In this document: positions 37,082 through 50,759 of the stretch, piece by piece
Layout of the letters: every line of letters begins with the position of its first letter
Position numbering within the stretch: the stretch's first letter is position 1
DNA from: Candidatus Pantoea bituminis
GTDB taxonomy: Bacteria; Pseudomonadota; Gammaproteobacteria; Enterobacterales; Enterobacteriaceae
Direction: 5' to 3'
Length of the DNA: 64,000 nt
Assembly: GCF_018842675.1 (NCBI RefSeq)
Contig: NZ_JAGTWO010000004.1
Location: forward strand, 3,944,184 to 4,008,183
Notes under the pieces: model-generated
Told to the model about the DNA's origin: nothing
The model's database searches: none
The model's input: the letters and a program-made list of their open reading frames with translations, nothing else
Position numbers and translations under genes: made by a program

Positions 37082-38119
37082 TTATTTTTCACGCTTTTTG
37101 CTGGGTGCCGTGCTGCCTCGTATGGCTAATTCGGCATCGAGCAAGCGCGAGCCGTTGTTCACCCGCTTACCTTGCAACTCCGCAAGCAGCAACAGCATCG
37201 CTTCCCGACCTATTTGGTAACGCGGCTGCGTCACCGTCGTTAGCGGCGGTTCGCAGTAGCGTGACAATTCAATATCATCAAATCCCACGACCGAAAGATC
37301 TTCAGGAACGCGTAATCCCATGCGCTTTGCCTGATTAATGGCACCGAGCGCCATAATATCGCTGTGACAGAACAGCGCACGAGGTGGCTGCGGCAGCGCC
37401 AACAATTGATTCATCGCGGCGACGCCCGCTTCAAAAGTGAAGTCACCACGCACAATATAGGTGGGATCAACCGTGAGTCCGCTGCGACGCATCGCCTGAA
37501 CATAGCCTTGCAGACGATACTGGCACAGCGGCATGGTTTCAGGTCCGGCGATGCAGGCAATCTGCTTATGGCCGAGCTGCAACAGATGATTTACGGCCTC
37601 GAAAGCGGCGGTCAGGTTATCAATATGAACGGTGGGCAGCGACATCTCAGGCGCAAACTCATTGGCCATCACCATCGGCGGTAAGTTGCGTTGTTCTTCG
37701 AGGCTGGCATCAAACGGCACCTGTGAACCGAGCAGCACCATCCCGTCGATTTGGCGTGTCACCATCAAATTCATAAAGGTTTTTTCTTGCTGATTTTGAT
37801 GCGCGCAGTCGCCAATCAGTACCAGATATCCTTCTTGCGCAGCGGTCACTTCTACGCCCCGAATGATCTCACTGAAAAAGGGATCACAGATATCGGGCAC
37901 AATCACCAAAATGGTTTGTGTTTCACCACGGCGGGCGTTGCGCGTTAAGCCATGTGGCGCATAGCCAACAGCAATGACAGCTTGCTCAACTTTCTGTCGG
38001 GTCGCTGCGGAGACTTTTTCCGGGTTCATTAGCGCGCGCGAAACGGTAGCGGTCGAGACACCCGCTTTTTCAGCCACATCTTTCATAGTGGCGGCGGGCT
38101 GTTGTTGATTCTGCTCCAA
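37082..38119 (-). CDS. cytR: LacI-family repressor CytR
   Basis: CytR represses nucleoside uptake and catabolism genes together with CRP and is induced by cytidine. The N-terminal helix-turn-helix is TMKDVAEKAGVSTATVSRALMNPEKVS, followed by the periplasmic-binding-like core (VIVPDICDPFFSEIIRGVEVTA, HSDIMALGAINQAKRMGLRVP). The start is uncertain: a TTG at 38119 has AGGAG six bases upstream and gives exactly the eleven residues that precede MKDVA in E. coli; an adjacent GTG at 38122 is too close to that site. With TTG the protein has 345 residues (E. coli 341). It lies between priA and ftsN as in E. coli. Confidence 0.93.
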   Translation of the reverse strand: MEQNQQQPAATMKDVAEKAGVSTATVSRALMNPEKVSAATRQKVEQAVIAVGYAPHGLTRNARRGETQTILVIVPDICDPFFSEIIRGVEVTAAQEGYLVLIGDCAHQNQQEKTFMNLMVTRQIDGMVLLGSQVPFDASLEEQRNLPPMVMANEFAPEMSLPTVHIDNLTAAFEAVNHLLQLGHKQIACIAGPETMPLCQYRLQGYVQAMRRSGLTVDPTYIVRGDFTFEAGVAAMNQLLALPQPPRALFCHSDIMALGAINQAKRMGLRVPEDLSVVGFDDIELSRYCEPPLTTVTQPRYQIGREAMLLLLAELQGKRVNNGSRLLDAELAIRGSTAPSKKREK

Positions 38120-38171
38120 CACATGCTCCTGACGCGTTATGCGCGTTCGAATGTTTATTTGGTCTGGCCTG

Positions 38172-38209
38172 AAAAGCAAGCCGGGCAATATTGTTAACGA
38201 TTGCCCGGC
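38172..38209 (-). terminator. Terminator between priA and cytR
   Basis: GCCGGGCAAT and ATTGCCCGGC form a perfect 10-bp stem with a 10-base loop. Read leftward it is followed by TTGCTTTTC. The same stem sequence occurs after metF. Confidence 0.75.
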
Positions 38210-38284
38210 CAGGTTGTTACTTAATTTGCATAAAAATTGTGACTTATGCGACTTTTTTCGATCTGGCTCGCAGACCTGCGCGGC

Positions 38285-40500
<2,216 letters not shown>

Positions 40501-40556
40501 TCATTGAGGGAACGTAGTGTACCAGCTGGGAGATTAGGCGGGTATATCAGGTGATA

Positions 40557-40586
40557 TTTGCAGCAAGTCATAATGTTCTGTATAAT
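40557..40586 (+). promoter_or_regulatory. rpmE promoter
   Basis: TATAAT at 40581-40586 with TTTGCA at 40557-40562, 18 bases apart. It gives an rpmE transcript with a leader of about 115 bases. Confidence 0.65.
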
Positions 40587-40591
40587 ATGCC

Positions 40592-40706
40592 GCCTTCGAT
40601 GAGAAAGTGCTCGTCGGGGTACACCATTAATTGTTCAACAGCGTGTGGTGCTGCGCGGGTTTAAAACCTGGCGCGGAGAGCGACACGGCCTTAAATGAGG
40701 TTTCCC
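40592..40706 (+). promoter_or_regulatory. Possible L31 autoregulatory mRNA leader
   Basis: The leader between the TATAAT box and the rpmE ATG contains several self-complementary segments (for example CGCGGGTTT and AAACCTGGCGCG at about 40655-40675). Autogenous L31 leaders are known in gamma-proteobacteria. I could not fold it against the known model, so this is a proposal. Confidence 0.4.
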
Positions 40707-40922
40707 ATGAAAAAAGGTATTCACCCAAAATACGAAGCAGTTACCATCAACTGTACTTGCGGTAACGTGATCCACACCCGTTCTACGCTGACTCACGAGC
40801 TGAACCTGGACGTTTGTGGCCAATGCCACCCGTTCTATACCGGTAAGCAGCGTGAAGTGACCACTGGTGGACGTGTTGACCGCTTTAACAAGCGCTTCAG
40901 CGTACCAGGCAGCAAAAAATAA
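40707..40922 (+). CDS. rpmE: 50S ribosomal protein L31 (zinc-containing type)
   Basis: A 71-residue ribosomal protein of the large subunit. All four zinc cysteines are present (16, 18, 37, 40: NCTCGN and CGQC), so this is the C+ form that is replaced by the zinc-free paralogue under zinc starvation. The ATG at 40707 follows GAGG and gives [16 protein letters not shown]; the four codons upstream are not part of the protein. A strong terminator follows. Single gene between priA and metJ; the E. coli neighbour yiiX is absent. Confidence 0.97.
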   Translation: MKKGIHPKYEAVTINCTCGNVIHTRSTLTHELNLDVCGQCHPFYTGKQREVTTGGRVDRFNKRFSVPGSKK

Positions 40923-40962
40923 GATTACGGCATTCGAATCTGTTCGATTCGACGGCAAGAAA

Positions 40963-40988
40963 AACCCAGCTTCGGCTGGGTTTTTTTA
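40963..40988. terminator. Terminator between rpmE and metJ
   Basis: AAACCCAGC-TTCG-GCTGGGTTTTTTT: a stem with a stable UUCG tetraloop and seven T. It lies just before the metJ stop on the other strand, so it can serve both genes. Confidence 0.9.
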
Positions 40989-40999
40989 TGCGTAACGAT

Positions 41000-41317
41000 T
41001 TAGTATTCCCAGGTGTCTGGATTGATACCCATATCGCGCATGATCTTTTTCGCTTCTTCTGGAATTTCATCACTGCGTTCTTTGCGCAAATCCACGTCGT
41101 CCGGCAGCGGTTGCCCGGTAAAGGCATGTAAAAAGGCTTCGCACAGCAGTTCACTATTGGTGGCGTGACGCAGGTTATTCACCTGACGACGGGTACGTTC
41201 ATCCGTCAGAATCTTCAGCACGCTCAACGGGATAGACACTGTAATCTTTTTAACCTGTTCACTCTTTTTACCGTGCTCAGCGTACGGGCTGATATATTCG
41301 CCGTTCCATTCAGCCAT
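41000..41317 (-). CDS. metJ: Methionine repressor MetJ
   Basis: MetJ is the ribbon-helix-helix repressor of methionine synthesis genes, with S-adenosylmethionine as co-repressor. At 105 residues it equals E. coli; the DNA-binding ribbon is in [36 protein letters not shown] and the protein ends GINPDTWEY. It is divergent from metB; the operator array at 41498-41529 lies in the 270-base gap and should act on both. Confidence 0.98.
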   Translation of the reverse strand: MAEWNGEYISPYAEHGKKSEQVKKITVSIPLSVLKILTDERTRRQVNNLRHATNSELLCEAFLHAFTGQPLPDDVDLRKERSDEIPEEAKKIMRDMGINPDTWEY

Positions 41318-41497
41318 GGGTTACCTTAATCAATAAAAGTTAAATGTTAGGAAATCAGTGAATTATGCCTGATTTTTTAATGCCTGACCCCTTAATGGCG
41401 GGTTTTTCTCCGTTCAACCGGTGTAAATCAATCTTGAACGCCAGGCAATGACGCGTAATTTTAGCGGGTATTGCGATTTTGCTCAATCTATACGCAA

Positions 41498-41529
41498 AGA
41501 CATTTAGATGTCCAGATGTATTGACGTCT
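41498..41529. promoter_or_regulatory. MetJ operator: four tandem met boxes (metJ-metB)
   Basis: Four contiguous 8-mers, AGACATTT, AGATGTCC, AGATGTAT, TGACGTCT, each close to the met-box consensus AGACGTCT. They cover 32 bases ending 58 bases before metB. Co-operative binding of MetJ dimers to adjacent boxes is established for the family. Confidence 0.9.
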
Positions 41530-41587
41530 AATTAAGGAGTGCTATCCTGTTGCCTTCTTATTCCACACTTCAGGAACAGTTAGCACC

Positions 41588-42748
41588 ATGACGCGTAAAC
41601 AGGCAACCATCGCAGTTCGCAGCGGTTTGAATGATGACGAGCAATATGGCTGCGTTGTCCCCCCGATTCACCTCTCCAGCACTTATAACTTCCTTGATTT
41701 TAACGAGCCACGCGCTCACGACTATTCACGCCGTGGAAATCCTACGCGTGATGTAGTGCAGCGCGCGTTAGCTGAACTGGAAGGGGGCGCAGGCGCGGTA
41801 TTAACCAATACCGGTATGTCAGCGATTCATTTGGTGACAACGGTGTTCCTGAAGCCAGGCGATCTGTTAGTCGCACCACACGATTGTTACGGTGGCAGCT
41901 ACCGCTTGTTCGATAGCCTGAGCAAACGCGGTGCTTATCGCGTGAAGTTTGTTGATCAAGGCGATAAAGCCGCTTTACAGGCTGCGCTGGATGAAAAACC
42001 GAAACTGGTGCTGATAGAAAGCCCGAGCAACCCGCTGCTGCGCGTGGTCGATATTGCTGCTATTTGCGAAGCCGCGCGTGAAGCGGGTGCCCTCAGCGTG
42101 GTCGATAACACCTTCCTGAGTCCTGCATTACAAAATCCGTTGGCGTTGGGCGCAGATTTGGTGGTGCATTCCTGTACTAAATACCTGAATGGCCACTCCG
42201 ATGTGGTGGCGGGCGCGGTGATTGCCAAAGAGCCACAACTGGCAACCGAGCTTGCCTGGTGGGCGAACAATATTGGCGTTACCGGCGCTGCTTTTGACAG
42301 CTATTTGTTGTTGCGTGGCCTGCGCACATTATCGCCACGCATTGCTGCGGCACAACGTAATGCACTCGCAATTGTTGATTACCTAAAGCAACAGAAATTA
42401 GTGAAAAAGCTGTATCATCCTTCGCTGCCGGAAAACGCCGGGCACGAACATGCGGTACGTCAACAGCGCGGTTTTGGCGCCATGCTAAGTTTTGAAATTG
42501 ACGGTGACGAAGTATTGCTGCGCCGTTTTCTAAAAGCATTACAGTTGTTTACGCTGGCAGAATCACTTGGCGGCGTAGAAAGTTTAATTTCTCACACCGC
42601 GACCATGACGCACGCCGGCATGTCAGCGGAAGCGCGTGCAGCAGCGGGTATTTCCGAAACGCTGCTGCGTGTTTCTGTGGGTATCGAGGATCACGAAGAT
42701 TTAATCGCCGATTTGGATAATGCATTCCGGATCGCTGCCGAGGGTTAA
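41588..42748 (+). CDS. metB: Cystathionine gamma-synthase
   Basis: MetB joins O-succinylhomoserine and cysteine to cystathionine. At 386 residues it equals E. coli. PLP-enzyme features are the lysine in VVHSCTKYLNGHSDVVAGAV (about residue 198), YSRRGNPTRDVVQRALAELEGG near 45-65 and VSVGIEDHEDLIADL near the end. The ATG at 41588 follows CAGGAAC. First gene of metB-metL; metL starts two bases after its stop. Confidence 0.98.
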   Translation: MTRKQATIAVRSGLNDDEQYGCVVPPIHLSSTYNFLDFNEPRAHDYSRRGNPTRDVVQRALAELEGGAGAVLTNTGMSAIHLVTTVFLKPGDLLVAPHDCYGGSYRLFDSLSKRGAYRVKFVDQGDKAALQAALDEKPKLVLIESPSNPLLRVVDIAAICEAAREAGALSVVDNTFLSPALQNPLALGADLVVHSCTKYLNGHSDVVAGAVIAKEPQLATELAWWANNIGVTGAAFDSYLLLRGLRTLSPRIAAAQRNALAIVDYLKQQKLVKKLYHPSLPENAGHEHAVRQQRGFGAMLSFEIDGDEVLLRRFLKALQLFTLAESLGGVESLISHTATMTHAGMSAEARAAAGISETLLRVSVGIEDHEDLIADLDNAFRIAAEG

Positions 42749-42750
42749 GC

Positions 42751-45185
42751 ATGACGATTTCAGCAGGCGCGGGAACGCCGAACAGTAAGCAGTTGCACAA
42801 ATTTGGTGGCAGTAGCCTGGCGGATGCGCGTTGCTATCAGCGTGTAGCCAATATTATGGCGGACTACAGCCAGGCGGGCGACTTGATGGTGGTTTCGGCC
42901 GCAGGTTCAACCACCAACCAGTTGATCAGTTGGCTGAAGCTGAGCCAAAGCGATCGGCTGTCGGCGCATCAAGTGCAACAGGCTTTACGACGTTATCAAA
43001 GCGAACTGATTAGCGCGCTGCTGCCTGTTGAAATTGCCGCATCCCTTATTACCCGGTTCATTCGTGATTTAGAAAAACTCGCCGGGCTGCTGGATGGCAA
43101 CATCACCGAAGCGGTCTACGCAGAAGTAGTGGGCCACGGTGAAGTTTGGTCAGCGCGGTTAATGGCGGCGGTGCTGAGTCAGCATGACATTGAAGCCTGC
43201 TGGCTGGATGCGCGTGATTTTCTGCGTGCAGAGCGTGCAGCACAACCGCAAGTAGATGAAGGTAAATCGTGGCCGCTGCTGCAATCGTTGCTGGCGCAGC
43301 ATCCGCATAAGCGCATCGTCGTGACCGGGTTTATCTGTCGTAACGAGGCGGGTGAAACGGTGCTGCTGGGCCGTAACGGCTCCGACTATTCCGCCACCCA
43401 AATCGGTGCGCTAGCGGGTGTGGGTCGCGTCACCATCTGGAGCGATGTCGCCGGTGTTTACAGTGCGGATCCTCGTAAAGTTTCTGATGCCTGCTTGCTG
43501 CCGCTGTTACGTCTCGATGAAGCCAGCGAACTGGCACGACTTGCCGCGCCGGTATTGCACACTCGCACCTTGCAGCCCGTTTCCGGTAGCGATATCGACC
43601 TGCAATTGCGCTGTAGCTATCAACCCGAACAAGGTTCCACACGTATTGAGCGCGTGCTGGCATCCGGCACAGGTGCTCGTATTGTCACCAGCCATGACGA
43701 TGTTTGTTTGGTTGAAATTCAACTGCCAGAACAACATGATTTTGCCATTCTGCACAAAGAAATCGATCTGCTGCTGAAGCGTGCGCAATTGCGCCCGTTG
43801 GCGGTTGGTGTGCATCCCGATCGTCAGCTGTTACAGCTTTGCTATACCTCAGAAGTGGTCAATAGCGCCTTTATGCTTTTGCAAGATGCCGGTTTACCGG
43901 GGCATTTGCAGCTGCGTGATGGCTTAGCATTGGTGGCGTTGGTAGGCGCAGGCGTGACGCGTAACCCGCTGCATACGCATCGCTTCTGGCAGCAACTGAA
44001 AGATCAGCCGGTTGAATTCGTCTGGCAATCAGAAGATCACATCAGTGTGGTTGCGGTATTGCGCGTGGGCCCAACCCAACATCTGATCCAGGGTCTGCAT
44101 CAGTCGCTGTTTAGGGCAGAGAAACGCATCGGCCTGATTTTATTTGGTAAAGGTAATATCGGTTCACGCTGGCTAGAGTTGTTCGCACGCGATCAAGAAA
44201 CGCTTTCTGCGCGTACCGGCTTTGAATTTGTTTTGGCGGGAGTGGCAGACAGCCGCCGCAGCCTGCTGAGTTATGAAGGGCTTGATGCCAGCCGCGCATT
44301 GGCTTTCTTTGACGACGAAGCGGAAGAGCGCGATGAAGAGTCCTTGTTCTTGTGGATGCGCGCGCACCCGTTTGATGACTTGGTGGTGTTAGATGTCACC
44401 GCCAGCATACCGTTGGCGCAGCAGTATCTTGATTTTGCCAGCCACGGTTTTCACGTGATTAGCGCAAACAAAGTGGCAGGTGCATCTGACAGTCAAACCT
44501 GGCGTCAAATTCGTGATGCTTTTACCAAAACGGGTCGCCACTGGCTTTACAACGCGACTGTCGGCGCGGGTTTACCGATTAACTATACGGTGCGCGACTT
44601 GCGCGACAGCGGCGATACTATTTTATCGATAAGCGGTATCTTCTCTGGCACCCTGTCCTGGCTGTTTCTGCAGTTTGACGGCACGGTTCCGTTTACCGAT
44701 CTGGTGGATCAGGCCTGGCAGCAAGGTTTAACCGAACCCGATCCACGCGTTGATCTTTCTGGTCAGGACGTGATGCGCAAACTGGTGATTCTGGCGCGCG
44801 AAGCGGGTATAACATCGAACCCGATCAGGTTCGAGTGGAGTCCCTGGTGCCGCGCAACTGTGAAAAAGATTCAATCGACCATTTCTTTGAGAATGGCGAA
44901 GAACTGAATGAGCAGATGCTGCAGCGGTTTGAAGCCGCACAGGAGATGGGTTTAGTGCTGCGCTATGTGGCGCGTTTCGACGCGAATGGCAAGGCGCGCG
45001 TGGGCGTCGAAGCGGTGCGCCCAGAGCATCCGCTGGCTTCGCTGCTGCCATGTGACAATGTCTTTGCCATCGAAAGTCGCTGGTATCGTGATAATCCGCT
45101 GGTGATTCGTGGACCCGGCGCGGGACGCGACGTTACTGCGGGCGCAATTCAGTCTGATATCAACCGCCTTTCTCAACTGCTTTAA
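42751..45185 (+). CDS. metL: Bifunctional aspartokinase II-homoserine dehydrogenase II, frameshifted
   Basis: MetL catalyses the first and third steps of the aspartate pathway. The kinase domain starts KQLHKFGGSSLADARCYQRVA, with LGRNGSDYSATQIGALAGV near 215; the dehydrogenase domain starts RIGLILFGKGNIGSRWLELF near 455. The frame breaks at about 44808: restoring a T (GGTTATAAC) gives AREAGYNIEPDQVRVESLVP and runs on to PCDNVFAIESRWYRDNPLVIRGPGAGRDVTAGAIQSD; the whole has 811 residues (E. coli 810). This is the only break in the window whose missing base is in a 2-base run. Confidence 0.95.
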
Positions 45186-45323
45186 TCTTTAAGGCAGGCG
45201 CATTCGTCGCCTGCCTTCACTTCATGTTGCCGCCTCCAGATGAATTTCACTCATGTTGTTTGAATATTTGTCACCGTTTTAAATCATTTATAAGTTGACG
45301 CTTCGCCAGGAATCGTTCATTTT

Positions 45324-45355
45324 GAGCATCTGGACGTCTAAACGTATGGATGTTC
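45324..45355. promoter_or_regulatory. MetJ operator upstream of metF
   Basis: Four contiguous 8-mers, GAGCATCT, GGACGTCT, AAACGTAT, GGATGTTC, resemble met boxes, the second with 7 of 8 matches. They end 41 bases before the metF start. Confidence 0.8.
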
Positions 45356-45387
45356 GCAGTCCGATAGTTAACCGAAGTGATCGATGA

Positions 45388-46293
<906 letters not shown>

Positions 46294-46305
46294 CTTTTCT
46301 GTTAT

Positions 46306-46340
46306 AAAAAAGCCGGGCAATAAGATTGCCCGGCTTTTTT
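46306..46340. terminator. Terminator after metF
   Basis: AAAAAAGCCGGGCAAT and ATTGCCCGGCTTTTTT form a long perfect stem with loop AAG and six T. It can act on both strands. The core stem equals the one between priA and cytR. Confidence 0.92.
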
Positions 46341-46422
46341 GTTTCTTAATCTCAGCAGATTACCTGCAAGAGGGAATAGCGAAGAAGGGGAGCGACGAAT
46401 CGCAATCCCCGTTCCATCATCA

Positions 46423-49073
46423 TTAACCGGTATTGCGCATGCCTGCCGCCACACCTGCAATAGTCACCATTAACGCCTGTTCAACGCGAGCATCTGATTC
46501 ATCACCGCGCGCTTCCTGCGCACGTGAGCGATGTAGCAGTTCAGCTTGCAGGACGTTGAGTGGATCGGTATAGACGTTACGCAGCGCAATAGATTCGGCA
46601 ATCCACGGTTGGTCCGCCATCAGATGCGCATCGTTGGCGATGGTCAGCACCGCTTTGATATCAGAATCGAGTTGATCGCGCAGCTGTTTACCCAGCGGCC
46701 ACAGCGATTTGTCGACCAGACGTTGATCGTAATATTCCGCCAGCCATAAGTCAGCTTTAGAGAACACCATTTCCAACATGCCGAGACGCGTTGAGAAGAA
46801 AGGCCAGTCACGGCACATCGCTTCCAGCTGATCTTGATGGCCCGCTTCCATCGCCTGTTGCAGCGCCGCGCCAGCACCCAGCCAGGCGGGCAGCATCAAG
46901 CGGTTCTGTGTCCAGGCAAAAATCCATGGAATTGCACGCAGCGACTCGACGCCGCCGGTTGGACGGCGTTTCGCCGGGCGCGAACCCAGCGGCAGCTTGC
47001 CCAATTCTTGTTCCGGTGTTGCCGAACGGAAGTACGGGACAAAATCTGGGTTTTCCCGCACGTAACCGCGATACATGGCGCAAGAGTCAGCAGAAAGCTG
47101 ATTCATAATGTTACGCCACTCCGTTTTTGGTTCTGGCGGCGGCATCAGGTTCGCTTCCAGAATGGCACCGGTGTAGAGCGAAAGACTGGCGATAGTCACT
47201 TCCGGCAAACCGTATTTAAAACGGATCATCTCGCCCTGTTCAGTCACGCGCAGGCCACCTTTCAGGCTGCCCGGCGGCTGTGACAGCAAGGCAGCATGCG
47301 CTGGTGCACCACCACGGCCAATTGTGCCGCCGCGTCCGTGAAACAGCGTCAGCGAAATACCGGCTTTTTCACAAGTTTTGATTAAGGCATCTTGCGCCTG
47401 ATATTGCGCCCAGCTGGCGGCCATTACGCCGGCATCTTTCGCCGAGTCGGAATAACCAATCATCACCATCTGCTTGCCCTGAATGAAGCCGCGATACCAG
47501 TCAATGCTGAGCAGTTGGCTCATGACATCATTGGCGTTATTCAGGTCATCAAGCGTTTCAAACAGCGGTGCAACCGGCATGGCGTAATTGATACCCGCTT
47601 CCTTCAACAGAAGATGCACGGCCAGCACGTCAGAGGGCGTTTTCGCCATTGAAATCACGTAAGCAGCAATTGAACCTTGCGGCGCTTCAGCGGCAACGCG
47701 GCAGGTCTCCAGCACTTCACGCGTGTCGTCACTTGGCTCCCAGCTTCGTGGCAGCAGCGGACGCTTGGAGTTGAGTTCACGGATCAGGAACGCTTGTTTG
47801 TCCGCTTCTGACCAATTTTCATAATCACCGAGGCCGAGGTAGCGCGTAACTTCAGCAATCGCTTCAGTGTGGCGCGTGCTTTCCTGACGCAGATCGATAC
47901 GTACCAGCGGCACACCAAAACATTTCACGCGGCGCAGCGTATCCAGCAACTGACCGTTGGCGATAATGCCCATGCCGCATTGCTGTAGCGATTGATAAAT
48001 GGCGAACAGCGGTTGCCAGAGTTGATCGTTGGAAACCAGCAAATCAGCCGGGCGCGGCAGACGTTCGCCTTTCAGGCGACGTTCAAGAAAGGATTGCGTC
48101 GACATCAGCTGGCTGCGGATGCGCTTCAGAATCATGCGATAGGGCTCAATCGCTTCGGGATCGCCACACAGGTCGCGCACTTCATCGCTGCATTCTGACA
48201 TCGACAGTTCGGAAATCAGCACACCAATATCACGCAGGAACAGATCCGCAGCTTTCCAGCGACTTAGCTGCATGGCATGACGCGTAATTGCGGCGGTAAC
48301 GTTAGGGTTACCATCACGATCGCCACCCATCCACGACGTAAACTGCACCGGCACAAAATCCACCGGAAGTTTGATGCCGAACGCTTCTTCAACCTGTTCA
48401 TTCAACTCGCGCAGGAAAGCCGGTACGCCTTCCCATAAGCTGTTTTCCACCACCGCAAAGCCCCATTTGGCCTCATCGATAGGCGTTGGGCGATATTTGC
48501 GAATTTCATCGGTATGCCATGCCTGCGCGACCAGTTGGCGCAGACGGCGCATGATTTGATTGCGCTCGTAATCGGAAATGTCGCTGTGATCAAGCTGCTT
48601 TAAACAGCTGTTCACTTCCACCAGCTTGTGAATCAGCGTGCGGCGCGTAATTTCGGTTGGATGCGCTGTCAGCACCAATTCCAGCGACAGCGATTCAATG
48701 GCTGCACGGATAGCACTTTCGCTAATGTCTTTCTGCTGCTTGAGGCTTTCAAAGGTTTTTTCAGCAGTTCCGGGTGGTTCGCCCCTTCGCCGCTGTGAGA
48801 AATAGTTTGATACTGTTCAGCCACATTGGTGAGGTTAAGGAACTGACTAAACGCACGCGCGACGGGCAGAAGTTCGTCATTAGACAAATTTTGCAGCGTG
48901 TTCAGCAGTTCCTTGCGATGAGTGTCATTTCCTGCACGGGATGACTTGGACAGTTTGCGGATGGTTTCCACCCGGTCGAGGATGTTCTCTCCAAGCGCAT
49001 CCTTAATCGTATCCCCGAGCAGTTTGCCGAGCATACTGACATTACTTCGCATTGCGGAATATTGTTCGTTCAT
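46423..49073 (-). CDS. ppc: Phosphoenolpyruvate carboxylase, frameshifted
   Basis: Ppc carboxylates phosphoenolpyruvate to oxaloacetate. The N-terminal part ([28 protein letters not shown]) and the rest lie in different frames, joined at the T6 run 48756-48761: one more base gives [22 protein letters not shown]. The whole has 883 residues, exactly the E. coli length. Catalytic motifs are [14 protein letters not shown] (His near 138), [17 protein letters not shown] (near 580) and the C-terminal GMRNTG needed for activity. Allosteric sites for acetyl-CoA and aspartate cannot be judged here. Confidence 0.97.
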
Positions 49074-49443
49074 TTGACCCTGACACCCTTATCGTCTTAA
49101 TAAACTTCTACACCCAGCCGTTCTCAGGCCGCAAAAAAAGCAGACAACTTTTACTTTTCTCAGTCACAACCGCGTGTCGCTTCTGAGGATTCGCTCAGTT
49201 GCTGCCTTTCTGCAATCTGAAATTGTTTGGATAATCACCCAATGGGCATAACATCGTCTTTTATCTAGCCACGTAATGCTTCATTCGTCAATTGACTTAA
49301 AGTGAAGCAAACGTGCAGCTAAATGACGGAAATTCATAGAATTTAACTGACAGGAAGCGGGATAAGTTATTCTTATTGCTAAATCCCACAGAATGACGGG
49401 GCATTTTGCTGTTAATACAGTGAAATGCCCCATTTGATGTTAA
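49074..49443. other. Intergenic stretch between ppc and argE
   Basis: These 370 bases contain no open frame with coding character. The right end holds a long hairpin after argE (49398-49431). The part next to the ppc start should hold the ppc promoter and leader; I could not assign boxes with confidence. Confidence 0.6.
49398..49431 (-). terminator. Hairpin after argE
   Basis: GGGGCATTT and AAATGCCCC pair, with an inner CTG/CAG pair, 12 bases after the argE stop. No good T-run follows on the minus strand, so its strength as a terminator is uncertain. Confidence 0.55.
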
Positions 49444-50592
49444 TCAGTGACAAAAATGCTGCACGACCTGATTTATCAACTCACGAGTCGGCTTAATAAA
49501 TGCAGTATCAATAAATTCATCTGGCTGGTGTGCCTGATTAATTGATCCTGGGCCTAAAACCAGGGTTGGGCACAATTGCTGAATAAAAGGCGCTTCGGTG
49601 CAGTAGTTCACCACTTCAGTCGGCGTACCCAGCAATTTTTCCACCACTTTCACCAGTTCATGATTGGCAGGGCATTCATATCCGGGAATCGGCGGATGCA
49701 GTTCGCCTACCGTAATGCGACCCGGCCAGCGCGCACTTACGGGTGCCAGCGCGTCGTTAAGTAATTCGTCTAAATCACTCAGTGTCAGGCCCGGCAGCGG
49801 ACGAATATCCATGTGCAGTTCACAGCAGGCACAAATGCGGTTTGCCGCATCACCACCATGAATATGGCCAAAGTTCATGGTTGGATAGGGAATCGCAAAT
49901 GCGTCATGGTGATAACGCTCTTTCAACGTGTTACGCAGCTGCATTAAATGACCAATGGCATCATGCATCAGCTCAATCGCATTCACGCCGCGAGAAGGAT
50001 CGCTGGAGTGGCCCGACTGGCCCTGAACACGAATCGCATTGGAAAGGTGGCCTTTGTGAGCGCGTACGGGTTTCAGCGAAGTTGGCTCGCCGATGATCGC
50101 GCAATCTGGACGCAACTGAGTCGACTCAGAAAAATACTTAGCGCCCGCCATGGTGGTTTCTTCGTCAGCGGTGGCCAGAATGTAGAGCGGTTTGCTTAGA
50201 GTGGTCACGTCCACATCACGCAGCGTATCGAGAATGAAAGCAAAAAAGCCTTTCATATCGGCAGTGCCTAAACCGTAGAGCTTGTTGTCATGCTCAGTTA
50301 GCGTGAAGGGATCGCGCGTCCAGCGCCCATCGTCGAAGGGGACGGTGTCGGTGTGACCGGCGAGCAGCAGCCCGCCAGCCCCACTTCCGGTACGGGCCAG
50401 CATGTTGAATTTATTGCGCGTGCCGGGTACCGGCTGCACTTCAACGCTGAAGCCGAGGTCACGGAACCAGCCGGCCAACAAATTGATTAAAGTTTCATTA
50501 CTCTGATCCAGCGCGGCGTCGGTTGCGCTGATTGATGGCGTAGCGATCAACTGGCGGTACAGTTCGATAAAAGGCGGTAATTTTGACTTCAC
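49444..50592 (-). CDS. argE: Acetylornithine deacetylase
   Basis: ArgE removes the acetyl group from N-acetylornithine, step five of the linear arginine pathway. The 382-residue M20-family metalloenzyme (E. coli 383) shows metal ligands in [17 protein letters not shown] (His near 80) and [12 protein letters not shown], the catalytic glutamates in [11 protein letters not shown], and a dimerisation domain in the middle. It is divergent from argCBGH across 167 bases holding ARG-box-like sites, the bipolar arrangement known from E. coli. Confidence 0.97.
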   Translation of the reverse strand: MKSKLPPFIELYRQLIATPSISATDAALDQSNETLINLLAGWFRDLGFSVEVQPVPGTRNKFNMLARTGSGAGGLLLAGHTDTVPFDDGRWTRDPFTLTEHDNKLYGLGTADMKGFFAFILDTLRDVDVTTLSKPLYILATADEETTMAGAKYFSESTQLRPDCAIIGEPTSLKPVRAHKGHLSNAIRVQGQSGHSSDPSRGVNAIELMHDAIGHLMQLRNTLKERYHHDAFAIPYPTMNFGHIHGGDAANRICACCELHMDIRPLPGLTLSDLDELLNDALAPVSARWPGRITVGELHPPIPGYECPANHELVKVVEKLLGTPTEVVNYCTEAPFIQQLCPTLVLGPGSINQAHQPDEFIDTAFIKPTRELINQVVQHFCH

Positions 50593-50613
50593 TGTTGACG
50601 GTCCTTGAGTTAG

Positions 50614-50656
50614 GATGTATCAATATTCATGCATTAATAGTGAATAAAAATACATA
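50614..50656. promoter_or_regulatory. ARG-box-like operator sites (argE-argC)
   Basis: Two imperfect 18-bp palindromes resemble the ArgR box (TGAAT-N4-ATTCA): TGTATCAATATTCA at 50616-50629 and TGAATAAAAATACA at 50641-50654. Their spacing is a few bases wider than the usual 3-base gap of an ArgR hexamer site, which lowers certainty. Confidence 0.55.
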
Positions 50657-50759
50657 AACGTCGTCTGCATGTGAACCTAAATTTTCTGCAAACGACATCG
50701 TGGGCAACGGGGCAAGGCCGCGACCCGGAACGTGTGACTGTAAAAAGGTATACAGCCTG

